From Zantedeschia hybrid cultivar (Eukaryota; Streptophyta; Magnoliopsida; Alismatales; Araceae), in assembly GCA_030544215.1 (NCBI GenBank), contig JARZZO010000011.1, forward strand, positions 18,120,501 to 18,184,500: DNA of 64,000 nucleotides, given 5' to 3'. The notes beneath the pieces are model-generated. The model saw only the letters and a program-made list of their open reading frames with translations. It was not told the origin of the DNA and ran no database searches. Below are positions 1 to 11,850 of the stretch, piece after piece (positions within the stretch are counted from its first letter, which is position 1; every line of letters starts with the position of its first letter). The position numbers and the translations under genes were made by a program.

Positions 1-949
1 AGTAGAAGTAGTATCTGAACTAATCATGATTTTAAGCATATTTAAAACAGCAAACTCACTTTTTTAATGGCTTTGAAACCCCTTAGATTAAGTAGGTTTT
101 TGAAAGATTATGCTGTGGTGTGTGTTTGCATGAAGTGAATATGAAAAATGAAGATAATGAAGATGAATGCAGTAATGAAAAACTTATGCCCAATCGATTG
201 AAGCTTTGAAAGGATGAAGATCTTGAAAGGACGCCGTCTTCTAGAAATGGCAGCGCTCCGGCGTTACGACGTTGTTGCTTCGATCTTCAAATCACTATAA
301 TGCTATGGCTCAACTCAATTCAATTCTGTTCTCTCTCTTTTTCTCAACATGCAGGATATTTATAGGCATTTCTTGCGTTCGCGATTAACATTTGAAAACT
401 CTGAATTTATCCATCTTAACCGACAGATAAATACTGATTAATCCATCTTTATCTGTAATTATCTAAAACGCGTCCACCTTGGCTGACGCCTTTCAGATTA
501 ATTAAGATAAGGATAAATATCCGGGAAAACTTATCTTTATCTTTATGAGGTAAAACGCGTCCACTTATGTAGACGTCTTTTTAGACTAATTAAGATAAGG
601 ATAAACATCCGGAGGGGAAGTTAAAACCATTTAGGAAACCTAAAACGCGTCTACATTCCCAGACGCCTTTTAGTTAATAAATTAATTAATTAAAATTCAA
701 ATTTAATCGTTAAAACAGGAATAAACTCTAAATGGCGTCCACGTGGGTCGACGTCTTTTATAATTCTTCATATTTTAACTCAAAATTGAGCTAAAATTAA
801 TTCAATTAATTAACTTAAACACATCTGTTAAACCCGACACTAAAAAAGATCAATAAAAATTAATTAATGATTAATTATCAGACCATTTTGAGGCATTATT
901 GTATGATATGAAATTTACTCGAAATGACGTCAAAATTAGCGTGTCTACA
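1..949 (-). mobile_element. LTR-B: partial retrotransposon LTR, cut by window edge
   Basis: On the minus strand this reads as an LTR that begins TGTAGACACG at 949 and runs off the left edge. A TATA box (TATAAATA on minus) lies at 357-364, followed by a pyrimidine-poor leader towards lower coordinates, as in the R/U5 part of a plant LTR. U3 lies at about 365-949 and holds four degenerate repeats. Sequence directly above 949 is LTR-A, so 949 is an outer end of the element, and the body should lie left of the window. No coding region is visible. The superfamily is undetermined. Confidence 0.6.
466..761. repeat. Four degenerate repeats with small palindromes in LTR-B U3
   Basis: Copies start near 466, 552, 642 and 731. 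Each has the form aaaacGCGTCCAC-n-GACGCCTTTT, so a GCGTC half-site faces a GACGC/GACGTC half-site a few bases later. The stretch aattaagataaggataaa lies between the first copies. The array sits upstream of the minus-strand TATA box. Confidence 0.65.
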
Positions 950-1514
950 AGAGGGTCACACGCAATAAGATTCTCAGTCGATGGTACATAAGTGGGATTT
1001 ATATTAACTCGGGGACTTTTGTGAAAAGTCGCGCCAACTTAATATATATATACGCGCTATTGAGAAACTCTGAGCCAAGTTTCATGATTTCTCCTTGCTG
1101 GCCGTCATTCCCCCTTTCTCTCTCCTCCTCTGGGCGCCCCGTTCGAGGAGCCAAAACTGTCTCCATCTCCGCCGCACATGATTCCCGAAAGTCAGGAATT
1201 CCCGTCGGCGGGTTTTCGGCAATCGTTGCGGCGACGGATCTTCAGTGAGCGAGCTGATACGGACGAGGGATCGAAGACGAACTATCGCAGAGGATCGCGT
1301 GGATACCGCTGGAGGCCGGACGCCTGTGCGGCTCGCGGCATCGCATCGACGGAACCAAGATGAAAGTGGATTTGAATCCGCGCACGGTAATTGGATTACT
1401 TCCCCTTGTTTTCGGTTTTATTTTTTCGTTCCGAATCGAATCAGCGGGCATCGGGCAGGATAATTTTGTTTGTTGTTTCCGCTGTATTCTTCTCGTCCCG
1501 CCCGAATCCCAACA
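950..1514 (+). mobile_element. LTR-A fragment (3' part of the LTR)
   Basis: Plus-strand copy of the 3' part of the LTR family seen complete at 47266-48850 (minus) and 29161-30814 (plus). Shared landmarks are gagggtcacacgcaataaga, a short TA tract at the promoter (1039-1053), the TGGGCGCCCCGTTCGAGG block and the terminus cccgaatcccaaca ending at 1514. The 5' part is missing because LTR-B is inserted at 949/950. Confidence 0.8.
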
Positions 1515-1518
1515 TTAA

Positions 1519-1913
1519 CTAGGGGTGGAAGTAGGCCATATTTTTCTAAAACAGGCCAGGCCTGCATGGCAAAGGCTCAGCCTGGGCCTAACCTGTTGGC
1601 TTATTGTAGGCCAAAAAAGTGGTCTGGTCTGGCCTGTTTAAAAAAATCACTGGGTCTGGCCTGGCCTATTGGCTTGTTTAAGCCTATCAGGAAACAGGCC
1701 AAAAATAGGCCTTGGCCTACAAAGCCAAAAATAAGCCTCGACCTAAAAAGTATATATATATATATATATATATATAAAGGCAAGCCTATAAAATAGGCTT
1801 GACCTATTTGTGAAAATAGACGTATATGAAGGCCTTGGCCTGACCTAAATTGCTAAACAAGTCAGACCAAGCTAGGCCGACAGTAGGCGAGGCCGTAGAC
1901 TCCTGATAGGCCA
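1519..1913. mobile_element. GGCC-rich hAT-like non-autonomous element (tentative)
   Basis: Begins aggggtggaagtaggcc and is dense in GGCC, AGGCCT and CAGGCC words on both strands, ending near aggccgtagactcctg. This resembles non-coding hAT-type elements of plants. A TA microsatellite sits at about 1751-1775. Ends and target duplication are not clear. It abuts the LTR-A terminus. Confidence 0.4.
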
Positions 1914-3446
1914 TTGGTTAAGAGTCTTATACACTACTAAAAGAGTTTCTCGCAGCTGACGTGTCATTATAAATTTTAAAGAGAAAGGCGCAATTTTATG
2001 ACAGTCCATCACGCAAAGGAATAAGGGACTTTCCCAGACCCTTTTTAATGAAACATTTATAGCGCACAAAGCTCTTATTGGAAGGCCAAAGGTCTTAACA
2101 TTTTTGTATTGTGGTACGTTTTTTGTCAAAACTCATTAAGGAATACTTCTTGTAACTAATGGCAGCAGGTGGGAAATTTATAATTAATGCCTATTAATGC
2201 CACACGTCTTACAGTGTGCAGTAGAGGTATGAACTCATTTCATGTTTACCGAGACCAGTAGGAGGAAGGAAAATGAAACGGTTTTGACGTATTTATAAAA
2301 AAAAGACTGCTAATGTCAAACTAAGAAAGTCATTCATGTAGCTTTCCTATTGACAACCACTCCCTATTTTGCTCTACATTCCTCCTCCTCTTCCTACTTG
2401 GAGACCTTCGGACGGGAGCTACATTGCGAATCCATTTAGGTTATCTGCTTTGCATTGCACATTCTCTCCCTCATGTTTTAGTATTTTCTTAAGATTTATT
2501 CGATTGGTGACATTTGTCCCCTATGTCTTTCTTTGCTGTGTAGTGCGACGGAGACAACAACGCGGAAAGCAGCAGACGGATGTCATGTACAACTCCCAAC
2601 ACCCAGGTATGTATTTTCAAGAAATCTTGAACGAGACCAAGATGTTTTATAGTATCAATTTTTTCAGTTAGAAATCTTTTCAAAAAACAAATCATACAAC
2701 TCATATGATGCAGCACCAATAGCTTATTGAAAAAGATGCCAAAATACTAGCATCTGAACTAAAGTACTTTCTTTTACAAAGATCCAAAGATACGTCTGCA
2801 ATGTACTTAGATTAACTATTTTCCATTGGATACTTCTCATTAGCATATTATACATGCAAAACATGCCTTTCCCTCTTTAAATTCGGCCAATTTTTTCAGT
2901 AAACTGTCAAACATTAACCCCCAAAACAAAAAGAGAAAAGAAAAATTTGATGTCAAAATTTGTAGGTCACTTACGTTATCTGGGTAGACATTCTGGGCAA
3001 AAAATATAATAACACCTATAGATGTCAATTGATATAAATCAGCTGTTTACAACAGTCCATACACCATTGTTGAACTACAATTGACATCTAGAGCCGTGTT
3101 TGGTCTCTAAAACACTTTAAAGAATGTCTGATGCCTATTCTACTGTTATGACAAAATACATATGCTTTACACAGTGCTAATAAAAAATTATGACAGTATA
3201 TCAGTACCTAATAAGAGATCCATTTGGTAGTATATCAGCTTTACACATTGCTGACCTACGATTGATTATGGATGCATGACTTCACTTGGACAAAAGAAAG
3301 AAAATGATACTATTAGATCCTATAACTCATATAGAAAAAAACTGAGCAAAATAAATTCTTCCTCATTTAAACTCGGCAAGTAAGGAAATATAACTAATAA
3401 GATATATGTATAACATTAAGAATGACATAGAAAAGGATAATGAGCA
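1914..3446. other. Intergenic, no recognised gene
   Basis: AT-rich DNA without a convincing coding region. A possible isolated exon at 2543-2606 is discussed under findings. Short repeats such as ttgacatctagagccgtgtt and runs of A are present. Confidence 0.5.
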
Positions 3447-4190
3447 GAAACTATATTGTGATAGCAGTTTTGAGGTCATCAGTGCCCCATTCCTGCACAT
3501 TAACTGTTCAACTTTTCACATTCTATTCTAGTTTATCCAAGATTTTGGTTTCTTTGGTTTGTGTTCATTGAATATTCGACCTTAATGTATGTCTATTTGT
3601 TCCTTAAAATTGTTGAACCCCTATGCAGTGAACTCTTAGATGAGAGGCTCGTACCATTTTAGGTGAGTTAGGACCGAACAGTTAATGCAGCAAACATGAA
3701 AGCAGCCAACACTGAACCCTAATTCTAGCCTTCTAATGACATGAATGTTTTATGCAGTATGACATCTTAGCTTCTTGTTTACAGATTGTCTCAAGTGTCA
3801 TATTTTATTAATTTTTATGATATTTTACTAACCTAGGCAATTAGTGTCATCATGTGAAGGTGCCAAATAAGTTGTTCAACATTGAAATGGTTTCAATGCC
3901 AGAACACTATGGCACATATCATCTCATAGTTGACATATATTGTGATAACAGTTTAGAGGTCATCAGGGCCCCATTCCTAATCTCAGACGTGCAGACACTA
4001 TTTAATGTGCAGAGATTATATTGTGAAAGTAGTTCTGAGGTCATCATTGCCCTATTCCTGCACATTAACTGTTCAACTTTTCACATACTATTCTAATTTT
4101 TTCAACTTTTTGGTTTCTTTTGTTTATTTTTGTTGATTATTCGACCATAATCTATGTCCATCTGTTCCTTACAATGTTAAGTATTTTCCA
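3447..4190. repeat. Dispersed direct repeats, about 170 bp
   Basis: Positions 3447-3620 and 4010-4190 share long stretches: ttctgaggtcatca, cctgcacattaactgttcaa and a tail on attcgacc-taat-tatgtc. A third partial copy lies at 3940-3990 (tattgtgataacagtt, aggtcatcagggcccc). The arrangement fits local duplication of a repeat of unknown class. Confidence 0.55.
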
Positions 4191-6379
4191 GTTTACTATC
4201 ACTCACATCACTTACAAATTAAGATTTATTTTAGAATAAAAAAATTAAGAAGTTCTCTCTCTCCCTATATATATATATATATGATTTTTTCCTTATGCAC
4301 TACTGGTGACGGTCGAACTAGCGATCTTCTAGGATTGCCACCTTCGACTGAAAGCCAGAGCCCTCAAAAGAGCGTACTAAAAATTAAGATAAGTAAATAG
4401 CATGATCATGATGGATATGCTACTTACTTTGCCAAGGTATTTTTAAGGGAGTTCAAGTTGCATTTTCTTTGCTAAAATTACTGATAAGGTGCACCCATTA
4501 TGGTCCAGTAATTTTACATCCTCTTGCTTTTTTAATCATAACTAATAAGTAAAAGAGGAATAAAGAAAAACTGCATCAACAAAACTTAGAAGCTCACATG
4601 ATCCTTCCCCCAAAAGGAAAGCTTCAAAGTCGTTACTAGAAAAAGTTGTAAACTTGAGAAGTTTTCAGTCTTATAAATTACTAGAAAAAGTTACTTTATT
4701 TGAGAGGCTTTCAGTCTTATATATACTGCACACCTTGCATCCCCAGCCAAATTTGGCCAACTCCAACCGAATACCAGACACTACATGCCATTCCATGCAT
4801 GGCAATTTGGTTGCACCAAGAAAGCAGAGGATGGAATTTGTCCTTATACCAATATGACAATAGTCCTTAGTGTAAATTTCGGAATGAATAGAGTTGTTTA
4901 TTTTTTTGAAGATCAAACTTTACGGATATGTTCTTGAACAAATAGTATTTATGCTTGAACTATATTCCTTTGAAAATTTTATTCAACAGTGTGGTTGTTT
5001 ATATTTTAAATTTCAATATAAGTGTTATATTCAACAACTAATAGATATTTTAATCTTTTTATTAAGATAAAGTTATTTAAATCAATATCATTTTGTTAGC
5101 TTAAAATTTAATTAATTTTTTTAAAATAAAGTACTGTGCATCGCACGGGTCTAGAATTAGTTCTTCTATGGTCGATAGGCTTTTGGAATATGCCCCCATC
5201 TAATAGGTTTTGTTTACATATATCATTCTTACAAATGATAAAAATCATACTAAGTTCGCATTTGTGTCTAAGCTTAATTTGTATACCAATGCGAATCAAA
5301 TCCGCACATATATATCCTCATCGTTACCATCCGCTAATCCTTACAATCTTTAACTCAACCTGGTTAATAGTGAATCAAAAGTTAAGATGATGTCGAAAAT
5401 ATCTATTAGCTAGATTAAGTGAGAGAATAAGAAAAAGAGAGGGTAAAACTGTGATCAGCTTTGCGGGGGACATCGCATAGCATTCACCCTCTAGCGCATA
5501 ATGGTAGATTGAAATAATTCTAATAATTTTTCATACATTATTTACAATTCCTTCAGTCTTATTAGTTTAAAATCACTAAAAAATAAAAAATATTTTAAGT
5601 CACTTTTTTATGCCATATACTATAGATGGACTAATAAGATTAAATAGACTAAAGGATCTCTTCTCTACTACTCTAGCCTGGACAGAACTAGCCCCTTCGC
5701 ATGCAGCTTAGAGGCTTCCCTTTCCCCGGAGGGAAAACCCCCTTTGCCATCAGGAGGAGACAGCCAAAGACGGTATTCCGTAACTTGCCCATACATGCAT
5801 GTATGTGTACTGGTAGCTAGATAAATAGATAAATAAAGTCAAGAGAGACATCTCTTACTAGAAGTAATAAGTCAAAAAATAGAGATTTGAAAAAAAAGGC
5901 AGAGAAAATTAGAATTTGAAAAAAATTGTGGGTTTAAAGAGAATATAAAATAATATTTTTCACAAAGTAGAAGCCTAACAATCAGAGGAACAACTGACAA
6001 AGAGTAGAAAAAAAAGGTGGGGGTCAAGGCGGTAATTAATTGCTTTTTATATTTTGAAGTATAAAATCTCTATTATGATGGTAGGATAAAATTTAGGAGC
6101 GCGACGATAAGAGCGCTTCATTATGATTTAAAGTCGTGAGTTAAAATAAAAAATAATAATTTTTATATATTCTGAGATAGTTATAAAAATAACGGTGTTA
6201 CGTACATATTTCTCCATCTTGTTTTTCATGTTATTATAAATAATCTCACTTTATCACAATACTTACAAGGATGTCATCCCCTTCCGCATCCAATTAAAAA
6301 ATTGTTATCGAATTATGAGTAATTGTTAAGTAATGTTTTAAAAAAAAAATTCTAAAAGAACTCTTTTTTCTTTAAGAGG
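4191..6379. other. AT-rich intergenic DNA with short tandem duplications
   Basis: No gene seen. A tandem duplication of about 47 bp (ttactagaaaaagtt ... ttcagtcttata) lies at 4632-4725. A tatata tract is at 4266-4281. The motif gtgcatcgcacgggt at 5135-5149 resembles termini of a common plant repeat. A tetranucleotide-like run (gataaata) lies at 5819-5838. Confidence 0.4.
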
Positions 6380-6905
6380 GCCAGATTTAGTCTAGCCTAT
6401 TTACTGAGTGAGCCGCCCATTAAGAGACGCTCAGGCCTCCTTTTAAGGTCCGGTGGGTCTTTCAATCAATAACCGCACGTCAATAGGTTCCCGCGGAAGG
6501 CTTTTAAATCTGAAACAGACTCCGATGTCCTACACGATGTAGGTGACTTCCCGTCAAAGAAAATCCTTTCTGAATCCTTCTTTAATATGCTAATAAAGAA
6601 AACCAATGCCAGATAAGGAAATCAGAATCCCGTCCCTCCTAGGAGTCGGATCAGACTTGCCTCATGCGTCCGCCCCATGGACTCTCCGGTTGTCTTCAAC
6701 CTACCTCTATAAAAGGAACCTCCTGGCAACCTCAGAAAGTATGTTCTATGCTCGATATTCTACAGCCAGTGCCTTTGTTCTCTTGGCTTCTGTGTGTTTT
6801 GACTTAAGCATTGGAGAGGGCTCTCCCGGATCAAAATCGAAGTCTCCTCTGACGTAGTGTGTATCTTGCAAGAGCGGTGAGAAGATTTATGTAGTTTGAA
6901 GAAGT
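6380..6905 (+). mobile_element. Gypsy-type LTR remnant
   Basis: A promoter-like layout typical of plant Ty3/gypsy LTRs: TATAAAA at 6708-6714, then gacttaagcattggagaggg at about 6800-6819, which matches the TGACTTGAGCGTCGGAGG-type motif often seen downstream of the TATA box in such LTRs. No primer-binding site or internal coding region follows, so this is probably a solo or truncated LTR. Exact ends were not found. Confidence 0.5.
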
Positions 6906-7539
6906 TTCAGCTGTCTGATTTAGATCGGACGAATCTCCAACCCACCATTCCTCAACTATCTTTTTTTTTCCTCCATCTATCTCTCTTTCTCTCTCTTTGG
7001 CACTATATTAATTAAAAAAAATCTTATTATATTGGTATATTTGTTCAAAATATTATATTTGACAGATGAAGAAAAAACATTCTCCCTGCACTCTTATCTT
7101 AACGAAGGGGAACGGCATAAATATCAAGTATTGCAATACAATGAACTCGTTGATAAGAATATAAAAATAACATAAACAAATGCGCAATAAAATTTACCAA
7201 TTTGATAGGAAATAAGAGAAGAATAAGAAGACTTATTCCTAAAATAAGGTTAATTCTAATTTGATAGGCGGAATAGTTTATATCGCGTTAAAATTACTTA
7301 TTCCCTAGATAAAGAGAATAAGCAATTTCACCTTAGATCTAAAAATTATTTATTATGTCCTATTCCTTGAGAGGACCCCACACCACTATCAAAATGAAAC
7401 ATCTCTTATTATGGTATAAATAATTCCGATATAAGTAATTCTAGATAATTCTTTCTACTATTAAAGTGAGACAAGAAAGTGATGTTTACAAGTATCTCTA
7501 ATAGTAGTATTATTATGGTATAAAATTAATTTTTCTAAG
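6906..7539. other. AT-rich intergenic DNA
   Basis: No coding potential seen. It holds a CT-rich patch (6961-7000) and ordinary AT-rich sequence. Confidence 0.4.
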
Positions 7540-9740
7540 ATGAATAGCCAGAGTCCTTAGGAGGATATTGAACTAATATTGATCTAGTAAGACTTAGCTT
7601 AACGAAAGATACAGAAACTCGTACAAATGATTCTTTGGGAATTCTCTCCCTAAGGAGGCGCCTGTCTATGGCGAGAAAGTGGAACCAACTCCAGAGAGTT
7701 CTACCTGATCGTCGCAACCAACACGCGTTAGGGACGCGGCCGACACCTGCAAGCTCCCAGCCTCCCGCCCTGGTGGAGGAAACCCTAGATAACATGTACG
7801 GTCATGATAAGCAGCTGTGGTGCGCAACCCTAAGGTTACGGCCATCTCTATCTGGCATATCTGCTCTCCCTCTCTAGCTCCCCTCCCTCTGTTTCTCTCA
7901 GTGGTTTCCTCCCCTTCCATCCCTATTTATATGCTGCTCCCAAGCCCATCCTTCTTGTGGTTTCCCGAAAGGGAAGGTTTAGAGAGAGAGAGAGAGAGAG
8001 AGTGCGTGTTCATAGATCTGTTCATGGCAGATCAGATCTGGTGTTCAACCATCCACCTCCTCTCTTCCTTCGCATCAACCATATATCCCCACCTCTTGCG
8101 CTTCCCCATGACCCTGCACTAGATAGCTACCTTCACGTCCTCCATCTGTACGGGGGTTTTTGAAGGAGATCTCATCGCCCATATCTTCTGTAAACTCGTT
8201 TCCTCCTCCTACAACAGATGTCTTCTTCTCCTCCTCATGATCTCGCCTCCACGGCTGCCGAAACCCAGCGCGGCGGGTGGTGCTGACAGAAGAGAGTGAG
8301 CACACACCGGCGGTTGCACAAGGTTATGCCATCACAGGGTGCGTGCTCACTGCTCTATCTGTCAGCTTCAGATCCCCCACCTTCGCTGTTGGTAACCGGC
8401 GCCAAGGCCCTTAACCTTCCCTTTCCCTCCATCCGGCTTCTCAAAAGCACTAAACTTCAATCGATCCGTGGCGCTAAACCGCAAGCGAAGGGACAAAACA
8501 GAAGCTCGTGGACACATCAGGGAAGTTAATGTTCTTCTTTTACCTTGTGTTAACGTGTTGATCCATCTTTTCTGCTACAGGATCTCCTCGTTCCCATCAT
8601 TTGTTGGCACGTCTCTTCGCCTCCATGGCTCGATTTCCCGCGGGGACGGAGCCATGGTACGCTTCTCCGAGGTAAGGACGGCACTTCCCCCTTCACAGTT
8701 CAGCGGTTCACACAGACATCGTTCTCTAGTACTGAGATGAGGGTACATGATGCCGTCCTCGTTTGCTGGAGCAGCTCATGGTTGTGATCTGCGTTCCGGC
8801 GAGGAGGGGCAAATAAAGGAGATAAGAAGAGGCCCATGGGTCGAGGAGCTCTGGTGGGGCGTGAAAGCGTGGCTTTTAATGCATGGCTCGCAGCAGCGGC
8901 ACTGGCCTCCCTTTGGGATGTGAGGGGAGGCGGCACGCCTCTTTACCCCCTGAAAATGGTGTATCTGTCCCCACCTCCAAGGCGTGGCTTTTAATTTCTA
9001 CTCCTATCTTCCTGTTCATATCTTCCTCCTTCTCCCGTTTTCGTGATGTCGATATCATATGCTCATCTTTCTGAGCTTCTTTAAGGGGCATTTTCCTGAT
9101 CTCCCTGCAGGTCGGTATTCGGTGGTCTGTGTGGGTGTTGTTCTAGGGTTTGATGAAAAGATCCTACCGGGATTGTTACACATGCTCGGATGCTCCTGAT
9201 CTGCCAAGGTAATCTGATTTCCGCGTCCGATCATCTATCTATATGTACATAGCGTGGCCGTTCCCCGAATCCATGAAACGTAGCCCTTTTACTAATTAAT
9301 CTCCTGAACCTCCCGGTTGCATAGATCTGTACCATGAGGTTAAGTTATGTCTTGGAGAAATGTTTCAAATCTGAGTTTTAGGTAGAAGTCTTTAACCTTA
9401 GGGAAGTACTCCAGATCTGGACTTGTAGGACTCCTACAGCGGTTCACATATAACTTACCGGCTCCTTTAGCAGTGAGGTTTTCATTTCATGTTGTTTTTG
9501 TTGTGCTTTCGTCGTGCAGCAGGAAGATCCGGTTAGCTATTTTGATCCATATAGGTCAGCGTGCTTCTCTTCTTACCTCTTCTCACGTCTCTTCAAGCAT
9601 CTTCTTTTATGGGTTCACTCCATCCTCCGCGTTGTGTTCCAATCCGGTTCACTTCATCAATCATTTGGCTGGAAGAAGTCCCTCCCATCTGGCCTCTAGG
9701 TACTTCAATATGATTGATATCTGAGTTTTTCCATTCTTCG
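7540..9740. other. Moderately GC-rich region, unresolved; possible LTR or untranslated sequence
   Basis: This stretch is less AT-rich than its surroundings and carries many short overlapping open frames on both strands, none recognised. On the minus strand gcatataaataggg (about 7923-7936) looks like a TATA box followed by a leader rich in gaga and ccctag-type words, which fits an LTR promoter. A GA microsatellite lies at 7980-8001. On the plus strand possible acceptor sites (ctacag at 8575-8580, ctgcag at about 9105) occur, but no consistent exon series could be built. It could be a decayed LTR or a non-coding transcript; I cannot decide. Confidence 0.3.
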
Positions 9741-10314
9741 TAAGTGGCCTCCATCAAATCATCCATCCTGACTTCTTAACATCGCAGATTATAGTGACTA
9801 TGGTCATCGTCAAAATTGATCTTCATGTGATTTGGGGGTTCCGTTAATCTGTGCTTATGTTCTTGCATATGAGATTTAGCTCCCAACCTCTGCATCCTGT
9901 CACATCAGAGAAGGAATGGGTTATGTGGTTGTTGAGAGTTATGAACATATGGATTGGAAATAGTGATTTCCCCTTTAAAGAGCTCATTATTTTCGTTGAC
10001 CAGATCTTTTAAAGGCAAAAGAGGTGATACATGCAGAGATTGTATCGTTTAATCTGTAATAACTAGTAGATGCGAGAAATCTTAGAGCCTAGGTCTCCTG
10101 GTTGTTAATTTACGACCGTGAAGAAGTTAGACCGTGAAGAAGATCTACGACCGTAAAAGCATAATGAATAAATAACAAGTAAACAATCAAATGTGCAGTT
10201 CTTCATCTGTTTGCCAAGTATTGTGAACTTTTATTGAATTCCTCACTACTACTGGCTATTAAATCGGTAACGATAATTTCTTTTTTTTTTTCCCTTTATC
10301 CTATTGCCAAAGCT
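9741..10314. other. Intergenic, nothing recognised
   Basis: No open frame of note, no repeat structure seen. Confidence 0.4.
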
Positions 10315-10427
10315 ACGAAACTATGGTGCAGTTCCTTTTTACTTCGATGTGTAGTTCAAGAGTTTGTTATTACGAAACTATGGTGTAGTCTTTTACTTCA
10401 GTGTGCAATTCAAGAGTTTGTTGTCTC
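10315..10427. repeat. Tandem duplication, unit about 57 bp
   Basis: Copy 1 (10315-10371) and copy 2 (10372-10427) both start acgaaactatggtg and end caagagtttgtt, with a few substitutions and a 1-bp indel. Confidence 0.8.
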
Positions 10428-10497
10428 GTTTACATGCTTGTATTCGTAAATTACTTCACTCTAAGATGAATCTGATTCCTGTAAAATATAATTATAA

Positions 10498-10789
10498 GGT
10501 GTGTTTAGCAAAATTTCTACTTGATAGTCACATTTGGCTTCCACTTTTCATATATAATAACTTGAGGGGGAGAGATTATAACTAGTTTTGATTTGTTACA
10601 GAAGTTAACACTTTGGTAACTCGCAATTTTCTCAAATTTTGGAAGCTTCACCTCATAGCTTTTGGTTGGAAGTCCAAACACAAGTAAAATATTGCATAAA
10701 TGGCTTCCAAGATCTAAGTACTTTTACAAAAAATAACTAAATGAAAGTATAAAAATGTTCCCAAATGGAAGCTGCTTCCAACACAGCCC
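10498..10789. mobile_element. Tourist-like MITE (PIF/Harbinger), 292 bp
   Basis: Starts ggtgtgtttagca and ends cttccaacacagccc, giving imperfect terminal inverted repeats. Flanks are TAA (10495-10497) and TAG (10790-10792), close to the 3-bp TAA/TTA target duplication of PIF/Harbinger elements. No coding capacity. Size and termini resemble the elements at 14167 and 17491. Confidence 0.55.
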
Positions 10790-11599
10790 TAGAGTTTCTA
10801 TTTTCTTCTATGCATGCTTCGTTCAGAATTAAACTAAAGGTCACAGTTGTTTTTCCCCTGTGGAGCTACACCCGGTTTATTCAGTGAGGTATATAATACA
10901 GCTGTTTAGAAATGTTAAGAGTGAGGGAATGTAATTGCCTCAGTATTAACGTCTTCCTCGCCCAGGTAGGTCATCGAGGTAGGTAGTGTTAGGATTTTTG
11001 AATTGTGCCGAGTTAGGAGCAGTAAAATTGAGATACACAAGCGAAATTAACTAATTTCAAGTAGGATTATGTTTATGGGAATTTTTTGAGTTGTGGCAAA
11101 TTTGAGTGGATTTGTGATAAATCTGCTCATAACCATCCAAAGTAAGATTATCTTAGCTAGCAAAGCAGCCAGTTCATGCTAAACTTGAACGTGGCTTGCA
11201 TCCAGTGTCTTATTATCTCAGCTCTTAGCCGAAACTTTCGCTGATATATTTGTTTGTTACCCAATTCATTGTACATTGCTGCTGATTTTGACGTTTACGT
11301 CGATGTTGAATTTGTTCTTATGTTCGTTCTTTAATTCTCTCATCTACCTCATCTCCAAAGCAGCATCGTATTCTCCATCACCTCGAAGAATAGGGACGTT
11401 AAATATTGTTTCTTGTCTGGCCTTTTTCAATTCTTCGCGTGATGTCAATATACCTGGAAGTGTGCAATCATTTTCCCCTCATACTTGATTTGGATACACG
11501 GTCAAGCACACGATTATTCGGACGTGTTTTTCTTCTTCTTCAAAAGCTAGGATGACGTGCAGAATATCTCAAGCAATCGTTCGTCTCAGCAAAACCAAA
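10790..11599. other. Intergenic, nothing recognised
   Basis: AT-rich, only short unconnected open frames. Confidence 0.4.
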
Positions 11600-11850
11600 A
11601 ACAGGTCAAGTAGCTATCCAGACTATGTAATATGGAAGTTCACAAGCTTTGCTAAGTTGTCCCTTGTGACTAATCATTTGCTAAGTTGGCCCTTGTGACT
11701 AATCAAGATGTCGGAACCACTCACCCTTGCAGAGCCAAAACCAGGTCATGTGGGTACCCAGACAATGTATAGTATGGCACTTCACAAGCTTTGCTAGACC
11801 CTTGTGACCAATCAGGATGTCGGAACCACTCACCATTGACTATGTTTCTA
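11600..11850. repeat. Imperfect direct duplication, about 120 bp
   Basis: Both halves contain aaaac-aggtca, acccagac/atccagac-atgta, ttcacaagctttgcta, cccttgtga and gatgtcggaaccactcacc. Inside the first half a smaller duplication (tgctaagttg-cccttgtgac) is also present. Confidence 0.7.

Noticed and set aside
7635..8740. Overlapping short frames suggesting a gene
   Set aside because: None is recognised, frames occur on both strands and no exon chain could be built; a decayed LTR is as likely.
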